Positions 17,258 to 25,092 of a stretch of 64,000 bases of DNA are shown here, piece after piece. The position numbers and the translations under genes were made by a program. The notes below the pieces were generated by a model. It was given only the letters and a program-made list of their open reading frames with translations. It had not been told where the DNA came from and ran no database searches. Position 1 is the stretch's first letter. Every line of letters starts with the position of its first letter. The DNA is from Roseateles sp. SL47 (GTDB lineage: Bacteria; Pseudomonadota; Gammaproteobacteria; Burkholderiales; Burkholderiaceae_C), in assembly GCF_026625885.1 (NCBI RefSeq), contig NZ_CP113068.1, forward strand, positions 496,001-560,000, written 5' to 3'.

Positions 17258-17751
17258 GCGGCGGCTCCTGTCAGTCGAAGCGTCATGAGAATGGCGTCCT
17301 CGCGGCCTTCGGCGCAGGGGTAGTAGCCACGACGCAGCCCACTCTGCACAAAGCCATATCGTTCATACAGCCGGCGTGCGCGCTCATTGCTGATGCGCAC
17401 CTCCAGCCAGATCTGCTCGCACTCCCGGGCCCTGGCCAGCACCGACAAGGCGTCCAGCATGCGGCGGGCCAGCCCCAGCCCCTGCAGGTCGGGTGCGACG
17501 GTGATGTTGAGCAGATGCATTTCATCCACCACCTGCATGGCCAGGAAGTAGCCGCACAGCCGGGCTTGCGCATCTCGCAGCACAAAGCCCACATACCCGG
17601 CGGACAAGGAGTCGATGAAGTTGCCACGGGTCCACGGATGGCTATAGGCCACGTTCTCAATGGCCATCACCTCGTCCAGGTCCATGGTGCGCAGCGGCTG
17701 CAGCGCCTGCAGCAGCGGCGGGAGGAGGACGTCCTTGGGTTGTGCGCTCAT
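17254..17751 (-). CDS. rimI: Ribosomal protein S18-alanine N-acetyltransferase
   Basis: GNAT enzyme that acetylates the N-terminal alanine of ribosomal protein S18 using acetyl-CoA. The 165 residues contain MAIENVAYSHPWT (family N-terminal strand), the LLNITVAPDLQGLGLARRML acetyl-CoA loop (Q-x-x-G-x-G/A type) and RRLYERYGF near the C-terminus, all typical of RimI. It lies directly downstream of tsaB (11 bases) and overlaps the UDG gene. The tsaB-rimI order is widely conserved. Confidence 0.94.
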   Translation of the reverse strand: MSAQPKDVLLPPLLQALQPLRTMDLDEVMAIENVAYSHPWTRGNFIDSLSAGYVGFVLRDAQARLCGYFLAMQVVDEMHLLNITVAPDLQGLGLARRMLDALSVLARARECEQIWLEVRISNERARRLYERYGFVQSGLRRGYYPCAEGREDAILMTLRLTGAAA

Positions 17752-17762
17752 GCCAACGCTCC

Positions 17763-18566
17763 TCAGGCGCTCGCCGGGCCGGGTGCGGCCGTGGCTGTGG
17801 CTGTGGCTGTGGCAGTGGCCGTGGCCGTGGCCGGCACGGTAGCGGCTGCCGCTGCGGTTGCGGCCTTGATGGCCTCACGCTCCGCCGTGGTCTGGGCGAC
17901 CTTGTCCCGCACGTACAACGGCAATGCCAGAGCCGGGTCCTGCGCCAGCCCCTGGGCCCAGGCCTGCAGCGCCAGGGACCCCAGCGCCTGGGCGCGGGAC
18001 TGGGTGTGTTCGATGCGCAGGGCGGTGCCGCTGTCCAGGCCCAGGGCCCGTAGCGCGGTACCGGCCACGGCATGGGCGGGATGATCGGCCCAGAGGGCTT
18101 GCAGCGGGGCCGGGTCCACCAGCATGGGAGCGTCCAGCACCGCCCAGGCCTGCCCCGACCAGCGGTAGCGCCCGGCGTAGATCTGGCCCATGCGGGCATC
18201 CATCGCCACCCAGATGTCCAAGGGCTGCATGGACAGTCCCGCCAGCCCTTGCAGCCGGGCGTCTTCCGCCACCAGCATCAGGCTGTCCAGCGCCAGCACG
18301 GGTTTGTTGGCCCCGAAGGCCAGGCCCTGGGCGACCGAACAGGCGGTGCGCAGGCCGGTGAAGGCGCCCGGCCCCTGCCCGAAGCCAATGGCCGCCAGGG
18401 CGCTCAGGCCCAGCCCAGCCTCACGCAGCAGCCGCAGGGCCTCCGGCACCATGTGCTGGGAGGCCTGTGCGCCGCCATCGGCATCCACAAAAGCAGAATG
18501 GCCCTGACCCACGAGGGCCAGAGCCATGTGTTCGGTGGAGCTATCCAGGGCCAGTAACACGCTCAT
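17763..18566 (-). CDS. tsaB: tRNA threonylcarbamoyladenosine biosynthesis protein TsaB
   Basis: Partner of TsaD in forming t6A at position 37 of ANN-decoding tRNAs. The 267 residues show the ASKHA-fold opening VLLALDSSTEHMALAL, SQHMVPEALRLL, and GQGPGAFTGLRTACSVAQGL. The start at 18566 is the methionine of that opening; longer starts only add arginine-rich read-through. The C-terminal 35 residues are an Ala/Thr tract encoded by a GTGGCx hexanucleotide repeat (17791-17832), outside the conserved fold. Its t6A partner sua5 is at 22138-23214. First gene of the rimI-UDG-GGDEF/EAL-MidA operon. Confidence 0.94.
   Translation of the reverse strand: MSVLLALDSSTEHMALALVGQGHSAFVDADGGAQASQHMVPEALRLLREAGLGLSALAAIGFGQGPGAFTGLRTACSVAQGLAFGANKPVLALDSLMLVAEDARLQGLAGLSMQPLDIWVAMDARMGQIYAGRYRWSGQAWAVLDAPMLVDPAPLQALWADHPAHAVAGTALRALGLDSGTALRIEHTQSRAQALGSLALQAWAQGLAQDPALALPLYVRDKVAQTTAEREAIKAATAAAAATVPATATATATATATATAAPGPASA
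17791..17832. repeat. Hexanucleotide repeat in the 3' end of tsaB
   Basis: Seven consecutive hexamers: GTGGCT three times, GTGGCA, GTGGCC three times. They encode an Ala-Thr repeat. Because the unit is a multiple of three, copy changes lengthen or shorten the tail without frameshift. Confidence 0.85.
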
Positions 18567-18615
18567 GCAGCAAGTGTAGTGGCCCCGGCAGGCCCGGGAA
18601 GGGCCTCCCCCTCGT

Positions 18616-19314
18616 TTAGAAGGAGTAGCCGAGGGACAGCGAATACACCATCGGGCGGAAATTGATGCGCGTCCGCAGCGTTTCCTCGCCGTCATTGGTG
18701 GTGGTCACCGAACGCATGTTGCTCTTCACATCCGCATAGGCGGCCGTGCCGACCAGCGACCAGTGCTCGTTGTAGCGCACGGCGAAGCCCACGTGGGCGG
18801 CAGCGCCCCAGGAGTTGGTCAGGTAGATCTTGGTGGGGCCGCCCGAGACCGCATTGCCGGTGGCCGTGCTGCGGGTCTTCTCGAAGTAGGTGTAGTTCAC
18901 ACCCAGGCCCACAAACGGATAGAGCTTGGGCAGCAGCGGACCGAAGTGGTAGTTCACGAATGCCGTCGGCGGCATCTGCCGGACCACGGCGATCTGACCC
19001 ACGTTCTGCAGCACGCCGGAGCCATAGACCTTGTGCGAGGGCGGAATGCCCAGCACCAGTTCACCGCTCCAGTTCTCGGCAAAGCGATAGACCAGGCCAA
19101 AACCGGTCGTTGTCTGGTCACCCACACGGATCTTTGCACCCGGATCCGGGAACGACTTGGAACCGCCGGACAGGGCCGGGGCCTTGCTGTTCACGTCGAT
19201 GTGGGCCAGGCCCAGGTAGACGGTGGTGGTGCCAACCGCCGTCTCTTGTGCGCTGGCCAGGCCACTCAAGGCCAGCAGTGCGGCGCCAGCGAGGATCGAA
19301 ATGTTCTTTTTCAT
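18616..19314 (-). CDS. OmpW family outer-membrane protein (second copy)
   Basis: A 232-residue barrel protein with a signal peptide (1-22, ending LASAQ), TTTVYLGLAHIDVNSKAP in the first strand, AENWSGELVLGIP, PPTAFVNYHFGP and PFVGLGVNYTYF, and a terminal LSLGYSF with the C-terminal phenylalanine needed for barrel assembly. It is OmpW-like in length and strand pattern but lacks the NPW start of the copy at 2352. It lies 28 bases after the lipoprotein hydrolase gene on the same strand, so the pair probably forms one operon. A porin for small hydrophobic molecules next to an exported esterase suggests product uptake, which is inference. Confidence 0.9.
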   Translation of the reverse strand: MKKNISILAGAALLALSGLASAQETAVGTTTVYLGLAHIDVNSKAPALSGGSKSFPDPGAKIRVGDQTTTGFGLVYRFAENWSGELVLGIPPSHKVYGSGVLQNVGQIAVVRQMPPTAFVNYHFGPLLPKLYPFVGLGVNYTYFEKTRSTATGNAVSGGPTKIYLTNSWGAAAHVGFAVRYNEHWSLVGTAAYADVKSNMRSVTTTNDGEETLRTRINFRPMVYSLSLGYSF

Positions 19315-19342
19315 GGTGTGTGTCTCCGAATCTGTTCAACCA

Positions 19343-20719
19343 TCAACCGCCGGCTGCCAGCACGCGCTGGAAGTAGCTGCGCACGACGGCGTTGCAGAAC
19401 GGAGGTACCAGGGTGCCGTGGTAGGCGGACTGGACCGCGGTCGCGCCGGCCGTGCCACCGCCAGCGGCCGTGCTGGTGGACGCCTTGGCCTGGGCAAAGC
19501 CACCATAAACGGTGGCGCCGACGCTGGTGGCGTCTTCCAGGTTGTAAGCCGTCACGGCCGTGCCCAGGGCAGCCTTGGCCGCAGGGGTGTTGACCGTGTA
19601 GAACACCGTCGGGTCATTGGCGCCACCGCACAGGGCCACCGGATGCTTGGGCACCCAGTTCAGCAGCGTGTTGGTCTCCAGGGCCTTGCGGAAGTTGGAG
19701 GTGGCGTAACCGCTGCGGAAGCTGTCGGTCAGCAGGCCGCCCGTGCCAAACAGCTTGGTGAAGGTGGTGTCGGCCGGCAGCTTGCCGGCCGCCATCAGGT
19801 CCGCCAGCGACGTGTCGGTCGGGAACAGCGTCTCGGCCGTGGCCGCGTAAGGCGACTGGTAGACGTCGGTCGTGGCCGAGTAGATGTTGCCGTAGGCCTT
19901 CTGATAGCTGGTCAGCATCAAGGGCAGGAACAGCGTGGCGCCCGCATTGACCTGGCCCGACGGCGACACAATGATGTCGCCGAAGCCCACCAGGTTGTAG
20001 GGGCCGGACATCGGACCGGAGGCCGACACGGTGAATTCGCTGGCGTAATCGCGCTCGATCACCTTGTGCGTGGCCATGGCCACATGGCCGCCTTGCGAGT
20101 ACCCCGCGATCAGCAGCTTGCTGGACGGCTGGGTGGTGGTGCCGGCGGAGGCCAGGTAGCTCTTGGCGGCGCGCAGGCCGTCGATCATGTCGACCGCCGA
20201 TGCCTCGGCATTCAGGTAGGGCGTGTAGTTCAGGCCCGAGCGGTCATAACCGAGGTAGTTGGGGGCCACCACGATGAAGCCCTGGGCGGCGTAGAACGCC
20301 ATCACCAGCGAGGCTTCGGTATTGGTGGTCACCTGAGCCATGTTGAAGCTCTTGGTGGTGGTGGTGCCGTGGGCGTACAGCACCACCGGACGGCTGCCGG
20401 TGCAGCTGGCGTCGGTGCCGCTGGGCAGCAGCACGGCGGTGGAAGCCGTGGCCGGGTTGCCACCGGGGTCGCGGGTCATGTAGTAGACGTAGTGCACGTC
20501 CACGCCGCACTTGGCCGTGCCGGTCAGGCTCTGGATGTTCTTGGACGAGGTGCCCGCATCGATCTGCGCCGTCGTGGCGGAACCACCGAGCTGGCCCAGC
20601 ACCACAGTGCCACGTGCCACGGGTGCGTCATCGGAGGCGGGGCTGCTGCCACCGCCGCAGGCGGTCAACAGCACCGAGGCGGCCAAAGCCAGGCCAGCCA
20701 ATGGGAAATGGCGATTCAT
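19343..20719 (-). CDS. Lipoprotein alpha/beta-hydrolase (secreted esterase/lipase-like)
   Basis: A 458-residue lipoprotein: signal peptide with lipobox LLTAC (lipidated cysteine about residue 21) and a Gly/Ser linker. The alpha/beta-hydrolase domain has the oxyanion region YAHGTTTT, the nucleophile elbow GYSQGGH, and PKHPVALCGGANDPTVF near the position expected for the catalytic acid. The late His in QSAYHGTLVPPF is a candidate catalytic base. Four or more cysteines could form disulphides. Related secreted lipases and polyesterases have this layout; the substrate is unknown. It is upstream of the OmpW gene and downstream of a TetR-like palindrome (20783-20796). Confidence 0.83.
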   Translation of the reverse strand: MNRHFPLAGLALAASVLLTACGGGSSPASDDAPVARGTVVLGQLGGSATTAQIDAGTSSKNIQSLTGTAKCGVDVHYVYYMTRDPGGNPATASTAVLLPSGTDASCTGSRPVVLYAHGTTTTKSFNMAQVTTNTEASLVMAFYAAQGFIVVAPNYLGYDRSGLNYTPYLNAEASAVDMIDGLRAAKSYLASAGTTTQPSSKLLIAGYSQGGHVAMATHKVIERDYASEFTVSASGPMSGPYNLVGFGDIIVSPSGQVNAGATLFLPLMLTSYQKAYGNIYSATTDVYQSPYAATAETLFPTDTSLADLMAAGKLPADTTFTKLFGTGGLLTDSFRSGYATSNFRKALETNTLLNWVPKHPVALCGGANDPTVFYTVNTPAAKAALGTAVTAYNLEDATSVGATVYGGFAQAKASTSTAAGGGTAGATAVQSAYHGTLVPPFCNAVVRSYFQRVLAAGG

Positions 20720-20782
20720 TCAGACTTCTCCAGGGTTGTCTCCGTCGGTTGTGCTCCCGGAGAGGAGTTGGGGGCACTAAAT

Positions 20783-20796
20783 CGAACGGTCGTTCG
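20783..20796. promoter_or_regulatory. Palindromic operator candidate upstream of the lipoprotein hydrolase
   Basis: CGAACG-GT-CGTTCG, a perfect 6-bp inverted repeat 64 bases before the start of the 19343-20719 gene. Its GAACG/CGTTC half-sites look like many TetR-family operators. No TetR gene is in the window, so the regulator must be elsewhere. Confidence 0.6.
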
Positions 20797-20985
20797 TTTT
20801 TCTCAGCGGTCACTATAAGCTCAGGGGTCAAGACGTACTTAAACGTAAAAACCCTGACATGTCGCAGCATGCCAGGGTCCAGCGCACACAAATACAAACT
20901 CGCGGCGTGCCAGCAACACTCTGAAGATCGATGTGCGGTTGAGACTGAAGAAATAGAGCGAATTCGCCGTGTTGGTGCAGAGACA

Positions 20986-20996
20986 GGGGGGGGGGG
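20986..20996. repeat. Homopolymeric G tract (11 G)
   Basis: Eleven consecutive G bases in the intergenic region upstream of the lipoprotein hydrolase. The length is slippage-prone both in cells and in sequencing. Confidence 0.85.
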
Positions 20997-21070
20997 CAGA
21001 CGTTGCGTCCATCGGACACACAATGAACGCCACGACATCCCCAGGGTGTCCGTCGGCGTGTCAGAAATGA

Positions 21071-21101
21071 CAAAAGGGACAGGCATTGCCTGTCCCTTTT
21101 G
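21071..21101. terminator. Strong bidirectional terminator
   Basis: CAAAAGGGACAGGC (21071-21084), loop ATT, GCCTGTCCCTTTTG (21088-21101): a perfect 14-bp stem with A/T-rich base on both sides. It lies about 100 bases after the stop of the SGNH lipoprotein gene on the minus strand and would end the purE-purK-sua5-SGNH transcript. Confidence 0.9.
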
Positions 21102-21202
21102 TTTGGGGATGAATCCTGCGGTGCGTCAGCGGCTCGGCAGGGTGGGCACCCGTGTCGGTGCCGCCGTCTCAACGGCGGTTAGATCGGGTGTCAGAGCAGG
21201 TG

Positions 21203-22141
21203 TCAGAACGGGTTGTTGCTGGCCCGGGTCTGTGCCAGGGAAGCAATACGCGCCTGCACCGACGGTCCGAGCAGCGTCTCGCTGGCCCACATGTAGCTCG
21301 ACGACGTGGCCGCGCTCACCAGCGTTTTGTCCGTGCACAGCGGCGGCTGGTAGGCGTCCAGGCAGGCCGCATCGGTGGAGTTGGACAGGCTGTAGTAGCT
21401 CGGATATTTAGCGGCGTTCTGGATCAGTTCATCGGTCAGGATCAGGCCGATCTTGTGGCCGTCATTGATGATGTTCAGGCGCAGGCCGAGGTTGAACCGG
21501 GTGGACAGCTCGGTCAGCAGCTTGGCGCGGTCGGTGTCCGCATGCGAAGCCCGCTCGGTCACCGCAAACGGGGTGACGCCCATGTCCGGCACGGTCGAGA
21601 CAATCACCTTGCCGCCGGCATTGGCAATTGTGTTGATGGTGTCCGCCAGGGCCTTGCCCCGAGCTTCCGCCTCGTCCCCCAGGATTTCCTCGCTCTGGGC
21701 ACCGTACGAGGCATACAGCTCCAGGATGTCATTCGCGCCGGCCAGCACGGTGACCAGGTCCTTGCCGTTGAAGCCGTCCAGGGCGAACTGCTGGTTCATC
21801 TGGGTGGCCACATCCGCCACCTTGGCGCCCGACGTGGCGTACATCACCGCCGTGGTGGCCGCCAGGTTGGAGGTGTTGCACTGTTGAAAGACCAGGCCGT
21901 AGTAGGACGCCAGGGTCTGCACCCAGATCGGGTTGGAACTGCAGGCAATGGCGCCGGTGGTGGTGTCGGTCGCGTTGATGGTGTACTTGCTGCCATCCGA
22001 CCGCAGGGCGCTGCTTTCGTCACCAAAGGCGAGCAGACGCGTCGGCTTGAAAGGATCAATCTGCGAGCTGCCGCCGCCACAGGCGGACAGCAATGCGGTC
22101 GCCCCCAGCAGGATGGCCAGGTGGCGCTTCAAACTCTTCAT
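21203..22141 (-). CDS. GDSL/SGNH-type lipoprotein with a divergent catalytic core
   Basis: A 312-residue lipoprotein (lipobox LLSAC near residue 21). Block I reads AFGDESSAL where SGNH esterases have FGDSL, and block III has VLAGANDI with the conserved Gly and Asn-Asp. The C-terminal block V, normally WDxxHPT, reads YMWASETLLGPS, so the usual Asp and His are missing at that position. Either the catalytic acid/base come from elsewhere or the protein is a non-catalytic relative. Its ATG overlaps the sua5 stop by 4 bases, making it the fourth gene of the purE-purK-sua5 unit, although an exported protein has no obvious tie to those enzymes. Confidence 0.8.
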   Translation of the reverse strand: MKSLKRHLAILLGATALLSACGGGSSQIDPFKPTRLLAFGDESSALRSDGSKYTINATDTTTGAIACSSNPIWVQTLASYYGLVFQQCNTSNLAATTAVMYATSGAKVADVATQMNQQFALDGFNGKDLVTVLAGANDILELYASYGAQSEEILGDEAEARGKALADTINTIANAGGKVIVSTVPDMGVTPFAVTERASHADTDRAKLLTELSTRFNLGLRLNIINDGHKIGLILTDELIQNAAKYPSYYSLSNSTDAACLDAYQPPLCTDKTLVSAATSSSYMWASETLLGPSVQARIASLAQTRASNNPF

Positions 22142-23214
22142 GAATTCTCCAAATCGTCAAACTCCGGCGCCGCAAATGCCGCCGCCGCACGGGACAAGCG
22201 GTCCCGAATACCGTCCCAGGCCGCCTCGACCGGCGGCGCCTCAACCCAGATCTGCGCCGCACCGGCCGCATCCAGTTCACGCAGCACCGCAAACAATTCG
22301 CGGGCCACGGCCTTGGCCTGTGCAGGCATGTGGCGATACAGCACACCACTCAGCCCGGCCGGCAAGTCAGTGCGGGAATATACCGCCAGCCCAGCAGGTG
22401 TCGGAGCAGCCAGCGCCTGCTGCAAGGCTTCGGAACTCAAAAGCCGGACCCTTGCGCGTGGCGCGTAATGCGCCGCCAGCGTGCCGGAGGCCTTGGGGGC
22501 GTGCCGGTCCGACGCGCGCAGGGGCTCGCCAGCGGCTGCTTCCAATTGCGCCGGGGTCAGCACACCCGGGCGCAGCAGCACTGGATGGCCCCGGCTGCAA
22601 TCCACGATGCTGGATTCAATCCCGACCTCACAGGGGCCGCCATCCAGCACCAGCAGGCCGGGGCCGAATTCCTCGGCCACATGGGCGGCCAGCGTGGGGC
22701 TGACACGGCCGAAACGGTTGGCACTGGGGGCGGCAAGGCCTTGCACCCCGAGTTCGCGGCAGGCCGCCATCAGGGCGCGGGCGACCGGGTGCGAGGGGCT
22801 GCGCAGGCCGACGGTGGGTTGGCCGCCGGCGGCGGCCTGGGCCACCCCGTCGCGCCGCGTCACGATGAGCGTCAGCGGGCCCGGCCAGAAGGCTTCGATC
22901 AGCCGGTGCGCCACGGGCGGCAGGTCGTCCGCGAAGACACGAGCGCCCTGCTCGTCCAGCACATGCACAATCAGCGGGTGGTCGCTGGGGCGGCCCTTGG
23001 CGGCAAAGATGCCGGCCACGGCTTCGTCCTGATCGGCCCGGGCGGCCAGGCCATAGACGGTTTCGGTGGGCAGGCCCACCAGGTGGCCATCCGCCAGCGC
23101 ACGGGCCGCCAGCGCGATGGCCTCGGCCGAATTGCCGTCCTTCACCGCAGTGCCGTTCACCGAGATCCCATCCACACGCATCCCCACGCTCATGTCCTGC
23201 GGCTGTTTCACCAT
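22138..23214 (-). CDS. tsaC: Threonylcarbamoyl-AMP synthase (Sua5 type)
   Basis: Makes threonylcarbamoyl-AMP from threonine, bicarbonate and ATP for t6A tRNA modification; cytoplasmic. The 358 residues comprise the YrdC domain (about 27-220) with GLPTETVYGLAARAD and KGRPSDHPLIVHV, and the C-terminal Sua5 domain (about 235-350) joined through GTLAAHYAP. The two-domain architecture is Sua5 rather than the short TsaC. The first 25 residues are a variable tail. The start overlaps the end of purK by 7 bases. Order purE-purK-sua5 is conserved in Burkholderiales. Its partner tsaB is at 17763. Confidence 0.93.
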   Translation of the reverse strand: MVKQPQDMSVGMRVDGISVNGTAVKDGNSAEAIALAARALADGHLVGLPTETVYGLAARADQDEAVAGIFAAKGRPSDHPLIVHVLDEQGARVFADDLPPVAHRLIEAFWPGPLTLIVTRRDGVAQAAAGGQPTVGLRSPSHPVARALMAACRELGVQGLAAPSANRFGRVSPTLAAHVAEEFGPGLLVLDGGPCEVGIESSIVDCSRGHPVLLRPGVLTPAQLEAAAGEPLRASDRHAPKASGTLAAHYAPRARVRLLSSEALQQALAAPTPAGLAVYSRTDLPAGLSGVLYRHMPAQAKAVARELFAVLRELDAAGAAQIWVEAPPVEAAWDGIRDRLSRAAAAFAAPEFDDLENS

Positions 23215-24368
23215 TCAGCCGGCAGACCCAGCAAGGCGCAAGCCTGGCGGGCGCTGGCACGGGCAGCCTCAGGGGTGGCGGCCACCAGGTTCAGGTGGCC
23301 CATCTTGCGGCCCACGCGGGCCTGGGCCTTGCCGTACAGATGCAGCGAAGCGCCCGGCAGGGCCAGCACGGCCGCCCAGTCCGGGGTGCGTTCCTGCCCC
23401 TGGGCATCCAACCACAGGTCGCCCAGCAGGTTCAGCATGACCACCGGGGAATGCAGACGCGGCTCGCGCAGCGGCAGGCCTGCCATGGCGCGTACCTGCA
23501 TCTCGAACTGGGAGATGTCGCAGGCGTTCATGGTGTAGTGGCCGGAGTTGTGAGGGCGCGGGGCCATCTCGTTGACCACCAGCCGGCCATCTTTCAGCAC
23601 GAAGAACTCCACACACAGCACACCCACATACCCCAGGCCCTGCGCAATGGCGACGGCACTCTGGCGGGCCTGGGTCTGCAGGGCGTCAGGAACAGCGGGG
23701 GCCGGGACTTCCGTGACGGCGAGAATGCCGTCCCGATGCAGGTTCTGCTGCACCGGATACGTCACCGCCTGGCCGTCGGCGCCACGCACCACCAGCACGC
23801 TGAGTTCCAGCGCCAGGGGCAGCATCTGTTCCAGGACACATTCCACCTCGCCCAGTTCCTGGAAGGCTGCGACCAACTGCGTCCGGTCGGCGACGCGGCG
23901 CTGGCCCTTGCCGTCATAACCCAGCCGTGCCGTCTTCAGGATGCCCGGGAGCAGCTCGTCGCCGACGGCGGCCAGGTCCGCCTTGCTGCGCAGCACGGCA
24001 TACGGAGCGCAGGGCACACCACTGGCCACGAAGTGGGCTTTCTCGCGGGCACGGTCCTGGCAGACGGCCACGGCACTGCCGGCCGGTGCCACGGTGCGAG
24101 TGGCCGCCAGCGTCTCCAGGGCGCGGGCCGGCACATTCTCGAATTCCGTGGTGATGGCGTGGCAGCGCTGGGCCAGTTGGGCCAGGGCGCTGCCATCCAG
24201 ATAGTCGGCCTTCAGATGAGCCTGGGCCACGGCTCCGGCCGGGCTGGCGGCATCCGGGTCGAGCACGACGCAGGTGTAACCCAGCGACTGGGCCGCCTGC
24301 ACGAACATGCGGCCCAGCTGGCCGCCTCCCAGCACCCCCAGGGTGGCTTCACCGGGCAACAACGGCAT
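23208..24368 (-). CDS. purK: N5-carboxyaminoimidazole ribonucleotide synthase
   Basis: ATP-grasp enzyme that carboxylates AIR to N5-CAIR using bicarbonate in purine synthesis. The 386 residues begin with LGVLGGGQLGRMFVQAA (N-terminal dinucleotide-like fold), then TTEFENVP, ILKTARLGYDGKGQ (ATP-grasp lysine and glycine loop), FFVLKDGRLVVNEMAPRPHN (metal-binding acidic and RPHN motif) and NLLGDLW. The start shares one base with the purE stop (TAATG), so the two subunits of the pathway step are co-translated. Confidence 0.96.
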   Translation of the reverse strand: MPLLPGEATLGVLGGGQLGRMFVQAAQSLGYTCVVLDPDAASPAGAVAQAHLKADYLDGSALAQLAQRCHAITTEFENVPARALETLAATRTVAPAGSAVAVCQDRAREKAHFVASGVPCAPYAVLRSKADLAAVGDELLPGILKTARLGYDGKGQRRVADRTQLVAAFQELGEVECVLEQMLPLALELSVLVVRGADGQAVTYPVQQNLHRDGILAVTEVPAPAVPDALQTQARQSAVAIAQGLGYVGVLCVEFFVLKDGRLVVNEMAPRPHNSGHYTMNACDISQFEMQVRAMAGLPLREPRLHSPVVMLNLLGDLWLDAQGQERTPDWAAVLALPGASLHLYGKAQARVGRKMGHLNLVAATPEAARASARQACALLGLPAEW

Positions 24369-24892
24369 TAGCGCAGCTCCTCGGTCATGGCGGTCGCCAC
24401 AGCGGTCTGGCGCTTGCGGAAAGCGTCCAGTTGGTCACGCAGCTGCGGGTTGTCGCGGGCCAGCAGGGCCACCACAAACAGCGCGGCATTACCGGCGCCG
24501 GCGGTGCCGATGGCAAAAGTGGCCACCGGAATGCCCTTGGGCATCTGGACGATGGAGTGCAGCGAATCCACCCCCTGCAGGTGACGGCTGGCCACCGGCA
24601 CGCCCAGCACCGGCACCAGCGTCTTGGCCGCCAGCATGCCGGGCAGATGGGCCGCACCGCCGGCCCCGGCGATGATGGCGCGCAGGCCACGGCCCTCGGC
24701 CGCTTCGGCATAAGCGAACATCTCGTCCGGCATGCGATGCGCCGAGACCACCCTGGCCTCGAAGGGGACGCCGAACTCGGTGAGAATGTCGGCGGCGTGC
24801 TTCATGGTCTCCCAGTCACTGCTGGAGCCCATCACCACGCCGATTTGCGGAGCGATGAGGGGAGCGATGTCGGGAGTGGTGGCGCTGCTCAC
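24368..24892 (-). CDS. purE: N5-carboxyaminoimidazole ribonucleotide mutase
   Basis: Moves the carboxyl of N5-CAIR to C4 to give CAIR, directly after PurK. The 174 residues have the family core VMGSSSDWETMKHA, VVSAHRMPDEMF, IAGAGGAAHLPGMLA and LHSIVQMPKGIPV. The first 17 residues are a variable tail. It heads the purE-purK-sua5-SGNH unit. In related genomes purC lies next to it; here purC is about 12 kb away (36935-37831) behind an accessory block. Confidence 0.96.
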   Translation of the reverse strand: MSSATTPDIAPLIAPQIGVVMGSSSDWETMKHAADILTEFGVPFEARVVSAHRMPDEMFAYAEAAEGRGLRAIIAGAGGAAHLPGMLAAKTLVPVLGVPVASRHLQGVDSLHSIVQMPKGIPVATFAIGTAGAGNAALFVVALLARDNPQLRDQLDAFRKRQTAVATAMTEELR

Positions 24893-25092
24893 GGGTTCGG
24901 TCCTGATTCGTCTAATCCAGAAACCTTGAATTGTAGGCGGCCAACCTCAGTTGCCATGTTTCCGGCCATTGCCGGGCTGCATAGAAAGCGTGTTCGCACC
25001 AAAATGCGCCGCTGCCGGACCGTCATTTGCCTGCACGCCGGCCACAGATCCACCGATGGCTCCACCGCCCAACGTTCCCAGTTGAACCCGAC

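Larger units (their letters stand above)
20720..21202. other. Promoter/terminator region between two lipoprotein genes
   Basis: 483 bases without a gene and visibly less GC-rich than its surroundings. From right to left in minus-strand direction it holds the terminator of the SGNH lipoprotein (21071-21101), an 11-G tract (20986-20996), an imperfect hairpin (CCCTG-A-CATG 20852-20861 / CATG-C-CAGGG 20868-20877) and the palindrome CGAACG-GT-CGTTCG (20783-20796). On the minus strand TTATAGT (20812-20818) could be an extended -10 box for the hydrolase gene, without a good -35. Confidence 0.6.
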
